Below, one piece after another: positions 54,462-63,500 of a stretch of 64,000 nt of DNA (within the stretch, counting starts at the first letter, position 1; every line of letters begins with the position of its first letter). The notes below the pieces were generated by a model, which saw only the letters and a program-made list of their open reading frames with translations, was not told where the DNA came from and made no database searches. Source of the DNA: Prorocentrum cordatum (lineage: Eukaryota; Sar; Dinophyceae; Prorocentrales; Prorocentraceae); assembly GCA_963575745.1 (NCBI GenBank), contig CAUYUJ010016059.1:1102849-1166848 (forward strand), given 5' to 3'. The translations under genes were made by a program, and so were the position numbers.

Positions 54462-54853
54462 TCAGCAAGCTGTGGTTCTACCCGTATGCACCAAATTGCA
54501 AAGTCTTTTAGAATCATTTCCGAACTTCAGAAACACGAGATAACGTCTGCGAGCCTCCGACTCCGTACCGTCCATCACGCTAGTGCGGGTGGTGTGGGCT
54601 CGCACCTTGACCAATGAGAACGCACTCACAAACACCGAATCACGAATCCGAGCCCGCACCATTCGCCACAACTGAAACCATGCACCCTCGCTGGTGCAAC
54701 AAACCTGCCCGCCTCCGGACCTGACGCCTTAATATTCAAAATCTGGATCCGTGTAACACGGAGTGCCTGGCAACTGTGTTGGGGTCCTCGCAACAGCGCT
54801 GTTGGCTCAGCGGCGTCGACATCAAAAACTATCTGAGACAGCACTCCGCACAT
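54462..54853 (-). CDS. Complete two-exon gene, 103 codons, unidentified
   Basis: Exon 54853-54686 starts at ATG (56 codons: MCGVLSQIVFDVDAAEPTAL, RVTRIQILNIKASGPEAGRF, VAPAR), donor AGG|GTGCAT. Exon 54605-54462 follows acceptor TTCTCATTGGTCAAG and reads VRAHTTRTSVMDGTESEARR, RYLVFLKFGNDSKRLCNLVH to TGA. The 80-bp intron is phase 0 on both sides. No signal peptide or membrane helix; likely a small globular protein. Family not recognised. Confidence 0.65.
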
Positions 54854-54939
54854 GACAGAGACGACTCGAGGGCGGCGGCGGCAGACACCACGCTACCGAG
54901 GATATCACATACTTAACTTAAGTCGCATGCGTTTGCTTA

Positions 54940-55422
54940 TCAATACGATCTATGCGCGATCCTGCGTTCTGAGCCCTTCTGCAAGTACGTCGCCAGGCAC
55001 AACGCTTCCAATGCGAAGAAGGCACTGCGATACGTCTGTTCTCCGCCGTGCTCCTTGTTCACGTGCTCGAGCCATTCGGCCTTGCAAATGAACTCTGTGC
55101 TCTGGCACACTTGACATGGCACAGATTGAATGGGCCGCGCCCGCGTGTCCCAGATCTTGGCCTTCTCCGTAGATTCCTCGTGGCGGAGCTCACGGGTATG
55201 CTCATACCTGCGGATCGGGTCATGAGTTTCAGTGGAGTGATGGTGTCGCGTGCGGTCTCGATCATCCCCCTTGCCACATCTCGTCCATCTGCTCTTTGCG
55301 TTCTCGTCTGCCAGCAAACGTGCCTTTCTAGCCCGTAGGGCTTCTTTGTCACTCACGCGTTCGTCTCGGTCCTGCTGTTGGCCGCTTCGGTCTCGGACGT
55401 CCTGCTGTCGACCACGTTGGGT
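54940..55422 (-). CDS. C2H2 zinc-finger exon, probably part of a dinoflagellate-type mobile-element protein
   Basis: Acceptor TGTCTTATCCAGCATATTTCGAG, then an Arg/Gln/Asp-rich charged region and the finger CQVCQSTEFICKAEWLEHV followed by NKEHGG (C-x2-C-x12-H-x4-H) and YRSAFFALEALCLATY, ending at a stop at 54940. From memory, a C2H2 finger followed by an EHGG-x-Q-x-YR block is frequent in large proteins of dinoflagellate genomes, some with Helitron-like helicase domains. I could not check this. No helicase or Rep domain is visible here, so it would be an N-terminal fragment or a degraded copy. Confidence 0.65.
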   Translation of the reverse strand, partial: TQRGRQQDVRDRSGQQQDRDERVSDKEALRARKARLLADENAKSRWTRCGKGDDRDRTRHHHSTETHDPIRRYEHTRELRHEESTEKAKIWDTRARPIQSVPCQVCQSTEFICKAEWLEHVNKEHGGEQTYRSAFFALEALCLATYLQKGSERRIAHRSY

Positions 55423-55514
55423 CTCGAAATATGCTGGATAAGACACGAGCTCTCGCCCGCGCACCCCGCACCGCCACCCCACGCGCAGCTCTCAAGGCTC
55501 TCAGGTTTCATGGT

Positions 55515-56255
55515 GTGGCGCCCCCATCCCCAACGCACCCCAATATGGTGTCGAGGAAATGCCACGCCTGCCACACCCTGCGAACCTGCAACGGATAGGG
55601 GGATCACCCCCAGCGCACCCCCTGTGGTGTCGAGGAACTGCCACGCCTGCCACGCCTTGCGCGCCTGCAACGGATAGGGAGACCGCCCCCCGGCGACCCC
55701 CCTGTGGTGTCGAGGAAATGCCACTCCTGCCAAGCCCTGCGAGCCTGCAGCTGATAGGGAGACCACCCCCAGCGCACCCCGTGGTGTCGATGGGGGTGCC
55801 ACGTCTGCCACGCCTTGTGCGCCTGCAACGGATAGGGAGACCGCCCCCCGGCGCACCCCCTGTGGTGCCGAGGAAGTGCCAAGCCTGCCACGCCGTGCGC
55901 GCCTGCAACGGATAGGGAGACCACCCCCAGCGCACCCCCATGTAGTGCCGAAGAAATGTAAAGCCTGCCACGCCATGTGCGCCTGCAGCGGAAAGGGGGA
56001 CCACACCCAGCGCACCCCACTATGGTGTCGAGGAAGTGCCATGCCTGCCAGGCCCTGCGCGCCTGCAACGGATAGGGAAACCACCCTCAGCGCTCACCCT
56101 GCGGTGTTGAGGAACTGCAGCGCCTGCCATGCCCTGCAAGCCTGCAACGGATAGGGAGACCACCCACAGCGCACCCCCTGTGGTGTCGAGGAAGTGCCAA
56201 GCCTGCCACGTTTTGCGAGCCTGAAATGGATGGGGAGACCACCCCCAGCGCACTC
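55515..56255. repeat. ~80-bp minisatellite, about nine copies
   Basis: GCCTGCAACGGATAGGGAGACC recurs near 55580, 55660, 55745, 55820, 55900, 55982, 56060, 56137 and 56220, with TGTGGTGTCGAGGAA between. The period is not divisible by three, so the long minus frames rotate and are not genes. Confidence 0.98.
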
Positions 56256-56579
56256 CCTCTGTGCTGTGTCTCGCGTTGTGTGGTTGCTGATCGATGGTTT
56301 GGATCTTGCCATTCCTTTCGCGGTGCCTTCAGGTCACTGAGATGCTTAGGTGCGCGGGCATACGCACGCGTGCTGCGCGCAGAGCAGAGCGCGACATCCG
56401 AAAACCAACTAAGCAAGACTGGAACGCAACGTAGTGCCTGGGACACAACATGGTCAAATGAAGTGACGAAAACGACCCGGGGCTTTTCCAATCCCATATT
56501 CAATGCAAGGCAACAATTAAACTGATTGCTCTTCGTAAGCGAACACGTTGAGAGACACGCAAAACCCTTGCGCACGAAG

Positions 56580-58320
56580 ATACCGACACTTACGCAGCTG
56601 GCAACCACCCAGGAAGCAGCGAGGTCTCGACTTGGTCCGCGGTGCCCCTGACTCCGCTGGACCTCTCAGACTCTCAGGAGCCCACGACAACCACAGCACC
56701 AGTTGGGCAACTCGCAGCCACCCAAGGAGCAGCGAGGTCGTGGCTGGACGCGCGTGGCCCCCGACTGGCCTGATCTCCCAGGAGCCCACGAACGTGTCGA
56801 CTGTTGTGCAGTTCGCAACCACCCAAGGAGCAACGAGGTCCCGTCTGGGTCCGAGTGGCCCCCGACTCCGCGGGACCTCCGAGGTGCCCGCGGGATGGCG
56901 CAAATTGCAACCACCCAACTGGCCATCGCTCGGACGTCCATTCCCTGGTTTTTCTTCGGTTTCGTGCGTCGTTTTTTCGCCACATGATCAAGGATGCTCC
57001 TCGATGGTCCTCGCCGAAGGTAAAATGCACACGTCCGAGCGATGCCAAGCCAAGGAGCAGCAAGGTCCCGTCTGGGTCCTAGCGGTCCCCCCCTCCGCTG
57101 GACCTTCTGGGCCACGGGAGTGGCGACGGATGCGCAGCTCGCAGCCCCCAAGGGAGCAGCGAGGTCTCGGCTGGGCCCGAGTGGCCCACGACTCCGCCGT
57201 GCCTCCCAGGAGTCTCGAAAGTGGCGACAATTGCAAAGTTCGCAGCCTCTCTTTGGAGCTTCGAGGTCTCGGCTGGGTCCGTTTACCCCCTACTTCGCCG
57301 TGCCTCCAGGAGCCTACGAAAGCAGCACCCAAGGGAGCTGCGAGGACTCGGATGGGCCCGAGTGGCCCCCGACTCCGCCGTGCCTCCCATGAGCCCCGAA
57401 AGTGGCGACAATTGCAGAGTTCACAGCCACCATGGGAGCAAGGATGTCTCGTCTGGGTCCGCGTGGCCCCGACCCCACCTTGCCTACCATGAGCCCACGG
57501 AAGTGGCGCCAATGTCACAGTTCGCAGCCACCCAGAGAGCAGCGAAGTCCAGTCTGGGTCGCGTACTCCCCTAATCCGCCGTGCCTCCCAGAAGCCGGCC
57601 AAAGTGGTGACAATTGCACAGTTCACAGCCCCAGGGAGCTGCGAGATCTGGGCTTGGTCTGTTAACTCCCCTACTCCGCCGTGCCTCCCAGGAGCCAACG
57701 AAAGTGGCGACAGTTGCGCAGTCCGCAGCCCCCCAAGGCAGCTGCGAGATCCCGGCTGGGTCCGTTTACTCCCCGACTCCGCCGTGCCTCCCAGGAGCCG
57801 ACGAAAGTGGCGACGGTTGCGCAGTACGCGCCCCCCCCCCAAGGGAGCTGCGAGGTCTGGGCTGGGTCCGTTCACTCCCCAACTCCGCCGTGCTTCCCCG
57901 GAGCCAACGAAAGTAACGAAAATTGCACAGTTCGCAGCCTCTCCAGGCAGCTTCGAGGTCTGGGCTGGGTCCGTTTACTCCCCAACTCCGCCGCCGTGCC
58001 GACGACAATTGAACAGTTCGCAGCCTATCTAAGGAGATGTGAGGTCTCAGCTGGGTCCGTTTACTCCCCCACTCCGCCGTGCCTCCCAGGAGCGACAGTT
58101 GCAAAGTTCGCAGCCCCCATGGAGATGCGAGGTCTGGGCTGGGTCCGTTTACTCCCAAACTCCGCCGTGCCTCCTAAGAGCCCACGAAAGTGGCGACGGT
58201 TGCGCAGTCCGCAGCCCCCCAGGGAGCTGCGAGGTCTCGGCTGGGCCCACGTACTCCCCAGGAGCCGACGAAAGTGGCGACGGTTGCGCAGTTCGCAGCC
58301 ACCCAGGGAGCAGCGCAGGA
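56580..58320. repeat. ~100-bp minisatellite, about 17 copies
   Basis: Unit: CAGTTCGCAGCCACCCAAGG, AGCAGCGAGGTCTCGGCTGG, GTCCG, CCCGACTCCGCCGTGCCTCC, CAGGAGCC and GAAAGTGGCGAC. Copies diverge, with several deletions. Interrupted by a palindromic element at 56928-57055. Confidence 0.98.
56928..57055. mobile_element. Palindromic MITE-like element (family 2) inserted in a minisatellite
   Basis: TIRs GGCCATCGCTCGGACGTCCA / TGCACACGTCCGAGCGATGCC. The host repeat CACCCAAGGAGCAG is split as CACCCAA | element | CCAAGGAGCAG, consistent with a CCAA target duplication. A second copy is at 59552-59672. Confidence 0.9.
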
Positions 58321-58429
58321 GGAGGCAGGACAAGGGGGAAAGAGAAGAGGGAGGTGTGCGACAGCAGTACTCAATCAAAAACGAGAACTCAACACAGGAG
58401 GATCGGCAAAAAGGTCTTGTACGAGATCA

Positions 58430-58560
58430 CATAACGTCCTTACGCGGTGGCTTGAGCGGGCCGCCGGCGTGAGACACCGCGTGGAGAAGAGGGCGCCCAC
58501 GCGAAACCTTACGTAGGAAGCTTCCGCGCGAATGTTGGTGCAGCCGATCCCATGTTTTTC
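58430..58560 (-). repeat. Dispersed TTACGCG-rich repeat, copy 5
   Basis: CCTTACGTAGGAAGCTTCCG and GAGCGGGCCGCCGGCGTGAG align with 31880-32030 and 51395-51500. Confidence 0.65.
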
Positions 58561-58596
58561 CGCCGCTCAAATGTACGATGTCCCACTTGGACTTAC

Positions 58597-58777
58597 TTCG
58601 CCAACTCCGTCGTGCTGCGCTTTCTGAGCAAAACCTGGCATCACAGCAACCGCTTCACAGGCTCGCACGGCAATCTGGAAGGCACGTCGTGCAAAAGACA
58701 ACCGTCCTATCGGGAAGAAGATGTTCGACATCGGCAGGAACCCGAGCAGGAACACGACAATGCCTCGAATGCGAGGG
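58597..58777 (-). CDS. Internal exon with a membrane segment, unidentified
   Basis: Acceptor CGCTTTTGTGGCAG, then RIRGIVVFLLGFLPMSNIFF, PIGRLSFARRAFQIAVRACE, VAVMPGFAQKAQHDGVG, donor GAA|GTAAGT, a near-perfect donor. GIVVFLLGFLPMSNIFF is a probable transmembrane helix. Confidence 0.65.
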
Positions 58778-59039
58778 CTGCCACAAAAGCGATGATCCTG
58801 TGCAGACTCGCATCCTCCCCCTGCCCCGCGCAGTCCTCCTCCCACCTCGCCAGTCCCTCCTCAACCCACGTGGGATGCGGAATAGGATGGGGCTGCCAGA
58901 GAAAGACGCTTTGAAAACCTACGAGCGGACTGCGATGGACAGGAGCGAAAGGGCGAGGGAGAGAGAGAGAGAGAGAGAGAGAGACATAGAGACACAAAAC
59001 ACAAATAGAGAGAACGAACGATACGTTCGAGAACTTCAG

Positions 59040-59212
59040 CAAAGCGTGTCGCGGAGGCTGCCCTGGCGACACGCTATGCCATAGCGTGTTGCTCCACTCC
59101 GCGGGGCGGGAGGCTGGATTAAGCTCGGGACGATGACCCGTGGGAATGGGCACGTGGACAGCGTGTCGCGCCGAAGCGTGTTTTGGTCCAAAACCAGCGG
59201 CGCGACACGATA
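59040..59212. repeat. Cluster of hairpins built on AGCGTGTCGCG
   Basis: CGTGTCGCGCCG (59162-59173) pairs with CGGCGCGACACG (59198-59209), with a nested GTTTTGG/CCAAAAC stem in the loop. ACACGCTATGCCATAGCGTGT (about 59072-59092) is a second palindrome, and a single AGCGTGTCGCG is at about 59043. Confidence 0.85.
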
Positions 59213-59299
59213 AGCCAAAATTGCCGACCGCACTTTGCGAGGAATGACACAAACATTGCCGCATCGCGGCAGGCAGGCCTCCCCACTTCACCAAGTGTC

Positions 59300-59505
59300 A
59301 GCAGCGAGCTCGGGGGGGAATTGAGAAGGGGCGGGCCTTCTCAGAAGTCTCGGAAGTGCCGTCCTTCTGACAAGTTTGCTGGGCCTTTCCCGAAAACGCC
59401 AGAAACTTCCCAGAAGGCCCAAGGCCTTCTAGGAAGTCCCGCCGCTTTCTGAGAAGGCCCTCTCCTTCTCACTTCCCCCACCCCGCTCGCTCGCCGCCGA
59501 ACGCG
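59300..59505. mobile_element. Palindromic MITE-like element, family 1, second copy
   Basis: GGGCGGGCCTTCTCAGAAG and CTTTCTGAGAAGGCCC arms and the end CCGCTCGCTCGCCGCC match 9107-9304. Here flanking exons are not clear. Confidence 0.8.
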
Positions 59506-59551
59506 TGCTGCCTCCCTGCCGATCGTCCCCAATACAACAACAACCACCCTC

Positions 59552-59672
59552 GCCATCGCTCGGACGCCCATCGCCCGTGCATTGCTCGCTTCTTTCTCGC
59601 GCGATCTGATCCAGGATGCTCTTCGGCGGTCCAAGCCGAGAAACAATGCACACGTCCAAGCGATGCCGAGCG
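59552..59672. mobile_element. Palindromic MITE-like element, family 2, second copy
   Basis: CGCCATCGCTCGGACGCCCA and TGCACACGTCCAAGCGATGCC termini match the copy at 56928-57055. It lies about 50 bp from a family-1 element. Confidence 0.9.
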
Positions 59673-59859
59673 CATCGTGCACACCCCCTGGGACGCGCAG
59701 AGAAGAGAGGAGAGCGGCGAGAAAGCAGCGGCGCTGCCGACGGCCGGGCCCTCGGCGATGACGCGTGTGCCTGCCCCGCCCGCTGGCGTCCCGCCGGTGC
59801 CCTCTCTGGCCGGAGGTGATCTGCAGCCAGCGTGCTGCGACGCGTCGGGGCACAGAGGG

Positions 59860-60150
59860 ACGGAGGCAGGAAGAGGAGGAGGAAGAGGAGGAGGACGAGG
59901 AAGAAGAGGAAGAGGAGGAGGCGGAGGAGGAGGAGGCGGAGGAGGGGAGGGGGGGGATGAGGAGGAGGAGGAGGAGGAGAAGGAGGAGGAGGAGGAGGAG
60001 GAGGAAAGGGAGGGGTAGAGGGAGGAGGAGGAGGAGGAGGAGGAGAAGGAGGAAGAGAAGGAGAAGGAAGGAGGAGGAGGAGGAGGAGGCGGAGGAGGAG
60101 GAGGACGGGGAGGGGAAGGAGGAGGAGGAGGAGGATGAGATTGAGGGGGG
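59860..60150. repeat. (GGA)n tract
   Basis: GAGGAGGAGG runs. Glu/Arg/Gly or Ser/Pro frames across it are artefacts. Confidence 0.95.
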
Positions 60151-60499
60151 CAGCAGTCGACAGATCCTTTCAGATCCCCGAGAATCCTTGCGCATTGTCT
60201 CGTTGGCCGCGGCATTGAGCCCCGCTCATCAGTGTCGCAATCGACCTCAATCTCGCCCGCAGAAGGCGAGATTGAGGTGCTGGTCCATTTGGGCGGCATC
60301 GGTGATGGCGCGTTGCTGGGGCGCCTGGGCGGCGGAGGCGCCTGGAGGGGAAGGGGGGAGGAAGGGGACGAGGGGGAGGGGGAGGAGAAGGGTACGCACG
60401 CAAGGAGGGGGAGGAGGCGAGGCGCTGCTGGGGGATGAGCGGGGAACCGCGGCGCCACCAGCGGTGACATACCGGCCGCCAACCGCAGCTACGTGCTGG

Positions 60500-61233
60500 C
60501 TGAGGCGTCGAGGCTGCTGGAGGCCCCGTCCTGGCTGATGGCCTGGGGAAGCGCTTCGGGCTCCTCGGCCGCCTGGAAGTTCTCCAATGCCTGGAGTTCG
60601 CCGAGCTTGCGCGCTGCCTCGCGCTGTTCTAGGTCGTTTGGGTCACTCGCGTGGTCCCTCGCAGAAAGTGCGTCGTCTATATAGGCGTGATGAACCAAAC
60701 GTGAACATGTACCCCTGAAAAACGAAAGGAGAAATTCGGTTGTCTATCCGGTGAGGAAACCGAAGGTGGTCATACTTGTCAGGGGAACCAGCCCCCTCCA
60801 CTTGAGACGAAGTTCGTGGTTGTTGCTTGCTGATCCCAACCAGTGCAAGTTACTACCCATCTCGAAACCATCGCTTGGTTGCTGGTACGGACCAGGGCCG
60901 CCCTTCCAGAAGAATATATGCTGTGCGTTGTCGGTAGACCGATCGATGACGCTGTATATGTTCCACCGCACGCCAGTTTCACTAGAAGATCGATACCACT
61001 CCCACAAATCAATGCGGTCTCGTGATAGCGCCTCGCTGATTGGAGACTCGAAGACGCGTGTGGCGACACCTCCGTGCTCCCCATACGTCACATACTTCAC
61101 GGCTGCGCAGCGCATTGCGTCGCCGTGGGTGGCGAGACGCATGACTCTATTGAACCGACAGTTCAAGTCTATCAGGTCTGGCCGCATGGCGCGAAACAGC
61201 GGATATTGCCACGATCCCTTCTTCTTCCTGGCG
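60500..61233 (-). CDS. Unidentified gene, two coding blocks
   Basis: Block 1, about 61233-60744 (acceptor AAGCCGCCAG), reads GSWQYPLFRAMRPDLIDLNC, RVMRLATHGDAMRCAAVKYV, RDRIDLWEWYRSSSETGVRW, HIFFWKGGPGPYQQPSDGFE, ending GFLTG and a stop. Block 2, about 60692-60500, follows acceptor TTCTCCTTTCGTTTTTCAG and reads SARDHASDPNDLEQREAARK, LGELQALENFQAAEEPEALP, with an acidic coiled-coil-like character and a CAC|GTAGCT donor. The two may be one gene or adjacent genes, as the phase between them is not resolved. Block 1 looks like a folded domain (Trp/Tyr-rich), but I do not recognise it. Confidence 0.6.
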
Positions 61234-61394
61234 GCTTACTGCGGGCCCTCGAACTGGGCACATGGCGCGGGGCCCACGGGCCAGGCACCTGGCTTATAGC
61301 CTCTGCCTGGCGGGACACTGGTGCAGGATGGCCTGCCCCTGGCAGGACACATGTGGTACGCACGCGCGCCCGATCGCTTGAGTGGCAATGGCAA

Positions 61395-61429
61395 TGGCAA
61401 TGGTGATGATGATGATGCTGATGACGCTA

Positions 61430-61491
<62 letters not shown>

Positions 61492-61690
61492 GGCGGTGAA
61501 GACGGCGATGGCGATGGTGGCGGTCATGATGACGAGGGTGACGATGAAGGCGGTAGCGGTTGTGATGCATTTGCAGAGGGCGATGATGACGGCGATGATA
61601 ACGATGGTGGTGAGCATGATAACTGTAATGATGGTGATGATGCTAGCGATGATGACGACGATGGCGGTGACGACGGCGAGGATGAGAATT
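61395..61690. repeat. (GAT)n microsatellite
   Basis: GATGATGATG runs with GGC/GAC interruptions. Poly-Asp and poly-Ile frames are artefacts. Confidence 0.95.
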
Positions 61691-61939
61691 ACAATCAAGC
61701 ACTATTCGCGTGCACGCATGCACGCGCGCCAATTTAGGAGCGAGAACATAACGAACTTAGCACACGTGGCTCGTCATTTACCGCAACACATCTGGACACA
61801 CACACACAGCCATCGTGCGACCGTGAGGAACACTGAAGAAGGAACGAATGAGCTGTTCTGGTCCCGTCACGCCCCGGCATACGATAATAGGTACCCCGAC
61901 CCAGATCTCAGGGACGGCCCCGAAACCAGAGCACCTCCA

Positions 61940-62059
61940 GAACCCAGAATAGCCCTTGATTCTGTGATATGGAAGATAATCGCTGGATATCTTTTACTCG
62001 CGCGGCGAGGAACGTAGCTCTAAGGCCAAGGGCCCTATAATCGTTTTGAGAGAAAACGG
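61940..62059 (-). CDS. Internal exon, unidentified
   Basis: Acceptor CCCCCTGTTCTCCCGCAG, then VFSQNDYRALGLRATFLAAR, VKDIQRLSSISQNQGLF. The end is near CTGG|GTTCTG, where a dispersed repeat (CTGGGTTCTGGAGGTGC) begins, as at 51.8 kb. Confidence 0.65.
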
Positions 62060-62199
62060 CTGCGGGAGAACAGGGGGTGAGAGCGCAGAGGCAAGGGCAG
62101 GGAAGAGATATTCGCCGGCCCAACGGGCCAGAGGCGTGCTAAGATCTCCGGTAACTGGTTAACAATTTTCTAGTTCGCGCGCGCGGGGCGGCCCCTGGG

Positions 62200-62875
62200 G
62201 GTCCCCGGACGAAAAGTACCCCGACCAGGTCCCGGCCGGGTCCCCCCGAGCGCTCCATGAGCGCACCAACAGGGCTCCGAGACGTCCCCGAGAGCCCCAA
62301 GAAAGGCCAAGAGGCCCCCAAGAGGCCCCCAAGATGGTACACGAGGGGTCCGACATGCCACAAGATCGCTCCAAGACGCCCAAGATAGCCCCCAGACGCC
62401 CCAAGAGGCCTCCAAGAGCACTCCCAATAGGGCCCCCGGAGGCAAAAATCATTGTTTTTCCATAGGTTTTTGAAGATTTTGGAGCTTCCACCTTTTCGGC
62501 TTCCCGACGCCCCAAGACGGCCCAAGAGGCCCCCAAGATCGCCCCAAGAGGGCCCAAGAGGCACCCAAGAGGGCCCCAAGATGGCCCAAGAGGGCTCGAA
62601 GACGGCCCAAGAAGCCTCCAAAACGGTCCAAGAGGGCCCCAAGAACGCCCCCAAAGGGGCCCCAGAGAGGGAACACGAAACAACATTTCGAGCCCTCGGC
62701 CCTAAGAAGCCCCTACGAGGCCCCTAAGAGGCCCCAAGAGGCCCCCACGGGGCCCTCAGGAGGCCCCCAAGAGTCCCCCAAGCGGCCCCAGGAGGCCCCC
62801 CAAATGCCCCCCCGAGCGCCCCAGGAGTGCCCCAAGCGGCCCCAGGAACCCCCAAAGCGCCGCATTGACACCAGG
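62200..62875. repeat. CCAAGAGG-family minisatellite copy with AT-rich core
   Basis: GGCCCAAGAGGCCCCC words flank CAAAAATCATTGTTTTTCCA and TTTTTGAAGATTTTGG (62440-62480), clearly related to the cores of the 0.8-3.5 kb units (GCAAAAATCATTGATTATTC). Confidence 0.95.
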
Positions 62876-63023
62876 CCCTCGGGCAAACGGCAGACATGAG
62901 ACTGTATGGGCCGGCGGAATGAGCGAAGCGATTAAATAATAACCTTCTTCTACTCTCCTGGGGAGTGAGCTTGATTCACACTCCTCCTAGTCGCCGCTCG
63001 GGCGCCTGGTACCGGGGACTACT

Positions 63024-63500
63024 TCAAGTCACTCGCAAACGCTTCATTACAAACGGAGAAGATAATCTTGATAATCTATCGCGAGCAAACGGCTCGCACG
63101 GCATGCTAGCAGGGTGCCCACGGGGCGATTTGACGGGTGCTGCTTCACGCACCTGCTGAGATATAAATTCTCGGCGCAACGGGCACTCGGCTGGTATCTT
63201 ATTACTCTGTAAGAAGATGAAACCTTTGGTAGCAGAGCAATCTGGCTGGTGATCGTCATCACCATAAAAACAGAGCACACACAGAGGCTGATCAGGCCAG
63301 GCGCGATGAAACATACAGGCTGCGAAAGAAGGCAGCGTCCGGGTGGCGGCGAAACACACTGAATGCGGACTAACGTAAGCGGCTGGCAAGTAACGTCTGG
63401 GCTGCGGCGAAAGCAAACCAAATGCGGATAAGCGTGAGCGGCTGCTGGCAGCAGCGTCCAAATAGCAGCGAAAGCATGAACGGGCGGGAAGCTCATTCAC
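63024..63500 (-). CDS. 158-codon open frame, likely coding, unidentified
   Basis: The second half looks coding: CMFHRAWPDQPLCVLCFYGD, DDHQPDCSATKGFIFLQSNK, AECPLRREFISQQVREAAPV, MKRLRVT and stop, with a C-x2-C pair. The first half overlaps a ~65-bp tandem repeat. It opens where the upstream gene's frame (63493) closes, so the two may be separated by an intron or a frameshift. Confidence 0.45.
   Translation of the reverse strand: MNELPARSCFRCYLDAAASSRSRLSAFGLLSPQPRRYLPAAYVSPHSVCFAATRTLPSFAACMFHRAWPDQPLCVLCFYGDDDHQPDCSATKGFIFLQSNKIPAECPLRREFISQQVREAAPVKSPRGHPASMPCEPFARDRLSRLSSPFVMKRLRVT
63333..63480. repeat. ~65-bp tandem repeat, about two and a half copies
   Basis: GCGTCCGGGTGGCGGCGAAA, ACGTCTGGGCTGCGGCGAAAG and GCGTCCAAATAGCAGCGAAAG are followed by AATGCGGA(C/T)(T/A)A and AGCGGCTG words in the same order. 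Confidence 0.85.

Noticed and set aside
55353-58516. Several 100-300 codon frames over 55.4-58.5 kb
   Set aside because: Minisatellites with periods not divisible by three; residues repeat with rotating frame. The spacing and divergence also rule out a CRISPR array (no short conserved direct repeats with unique spacers).
58567-59084. 168-codon plus frame over 58.6-59.1 kb
   Set aside because: Shadow of the minus exon 58777-58597, which has an acceptor and a GTAAGT donor.
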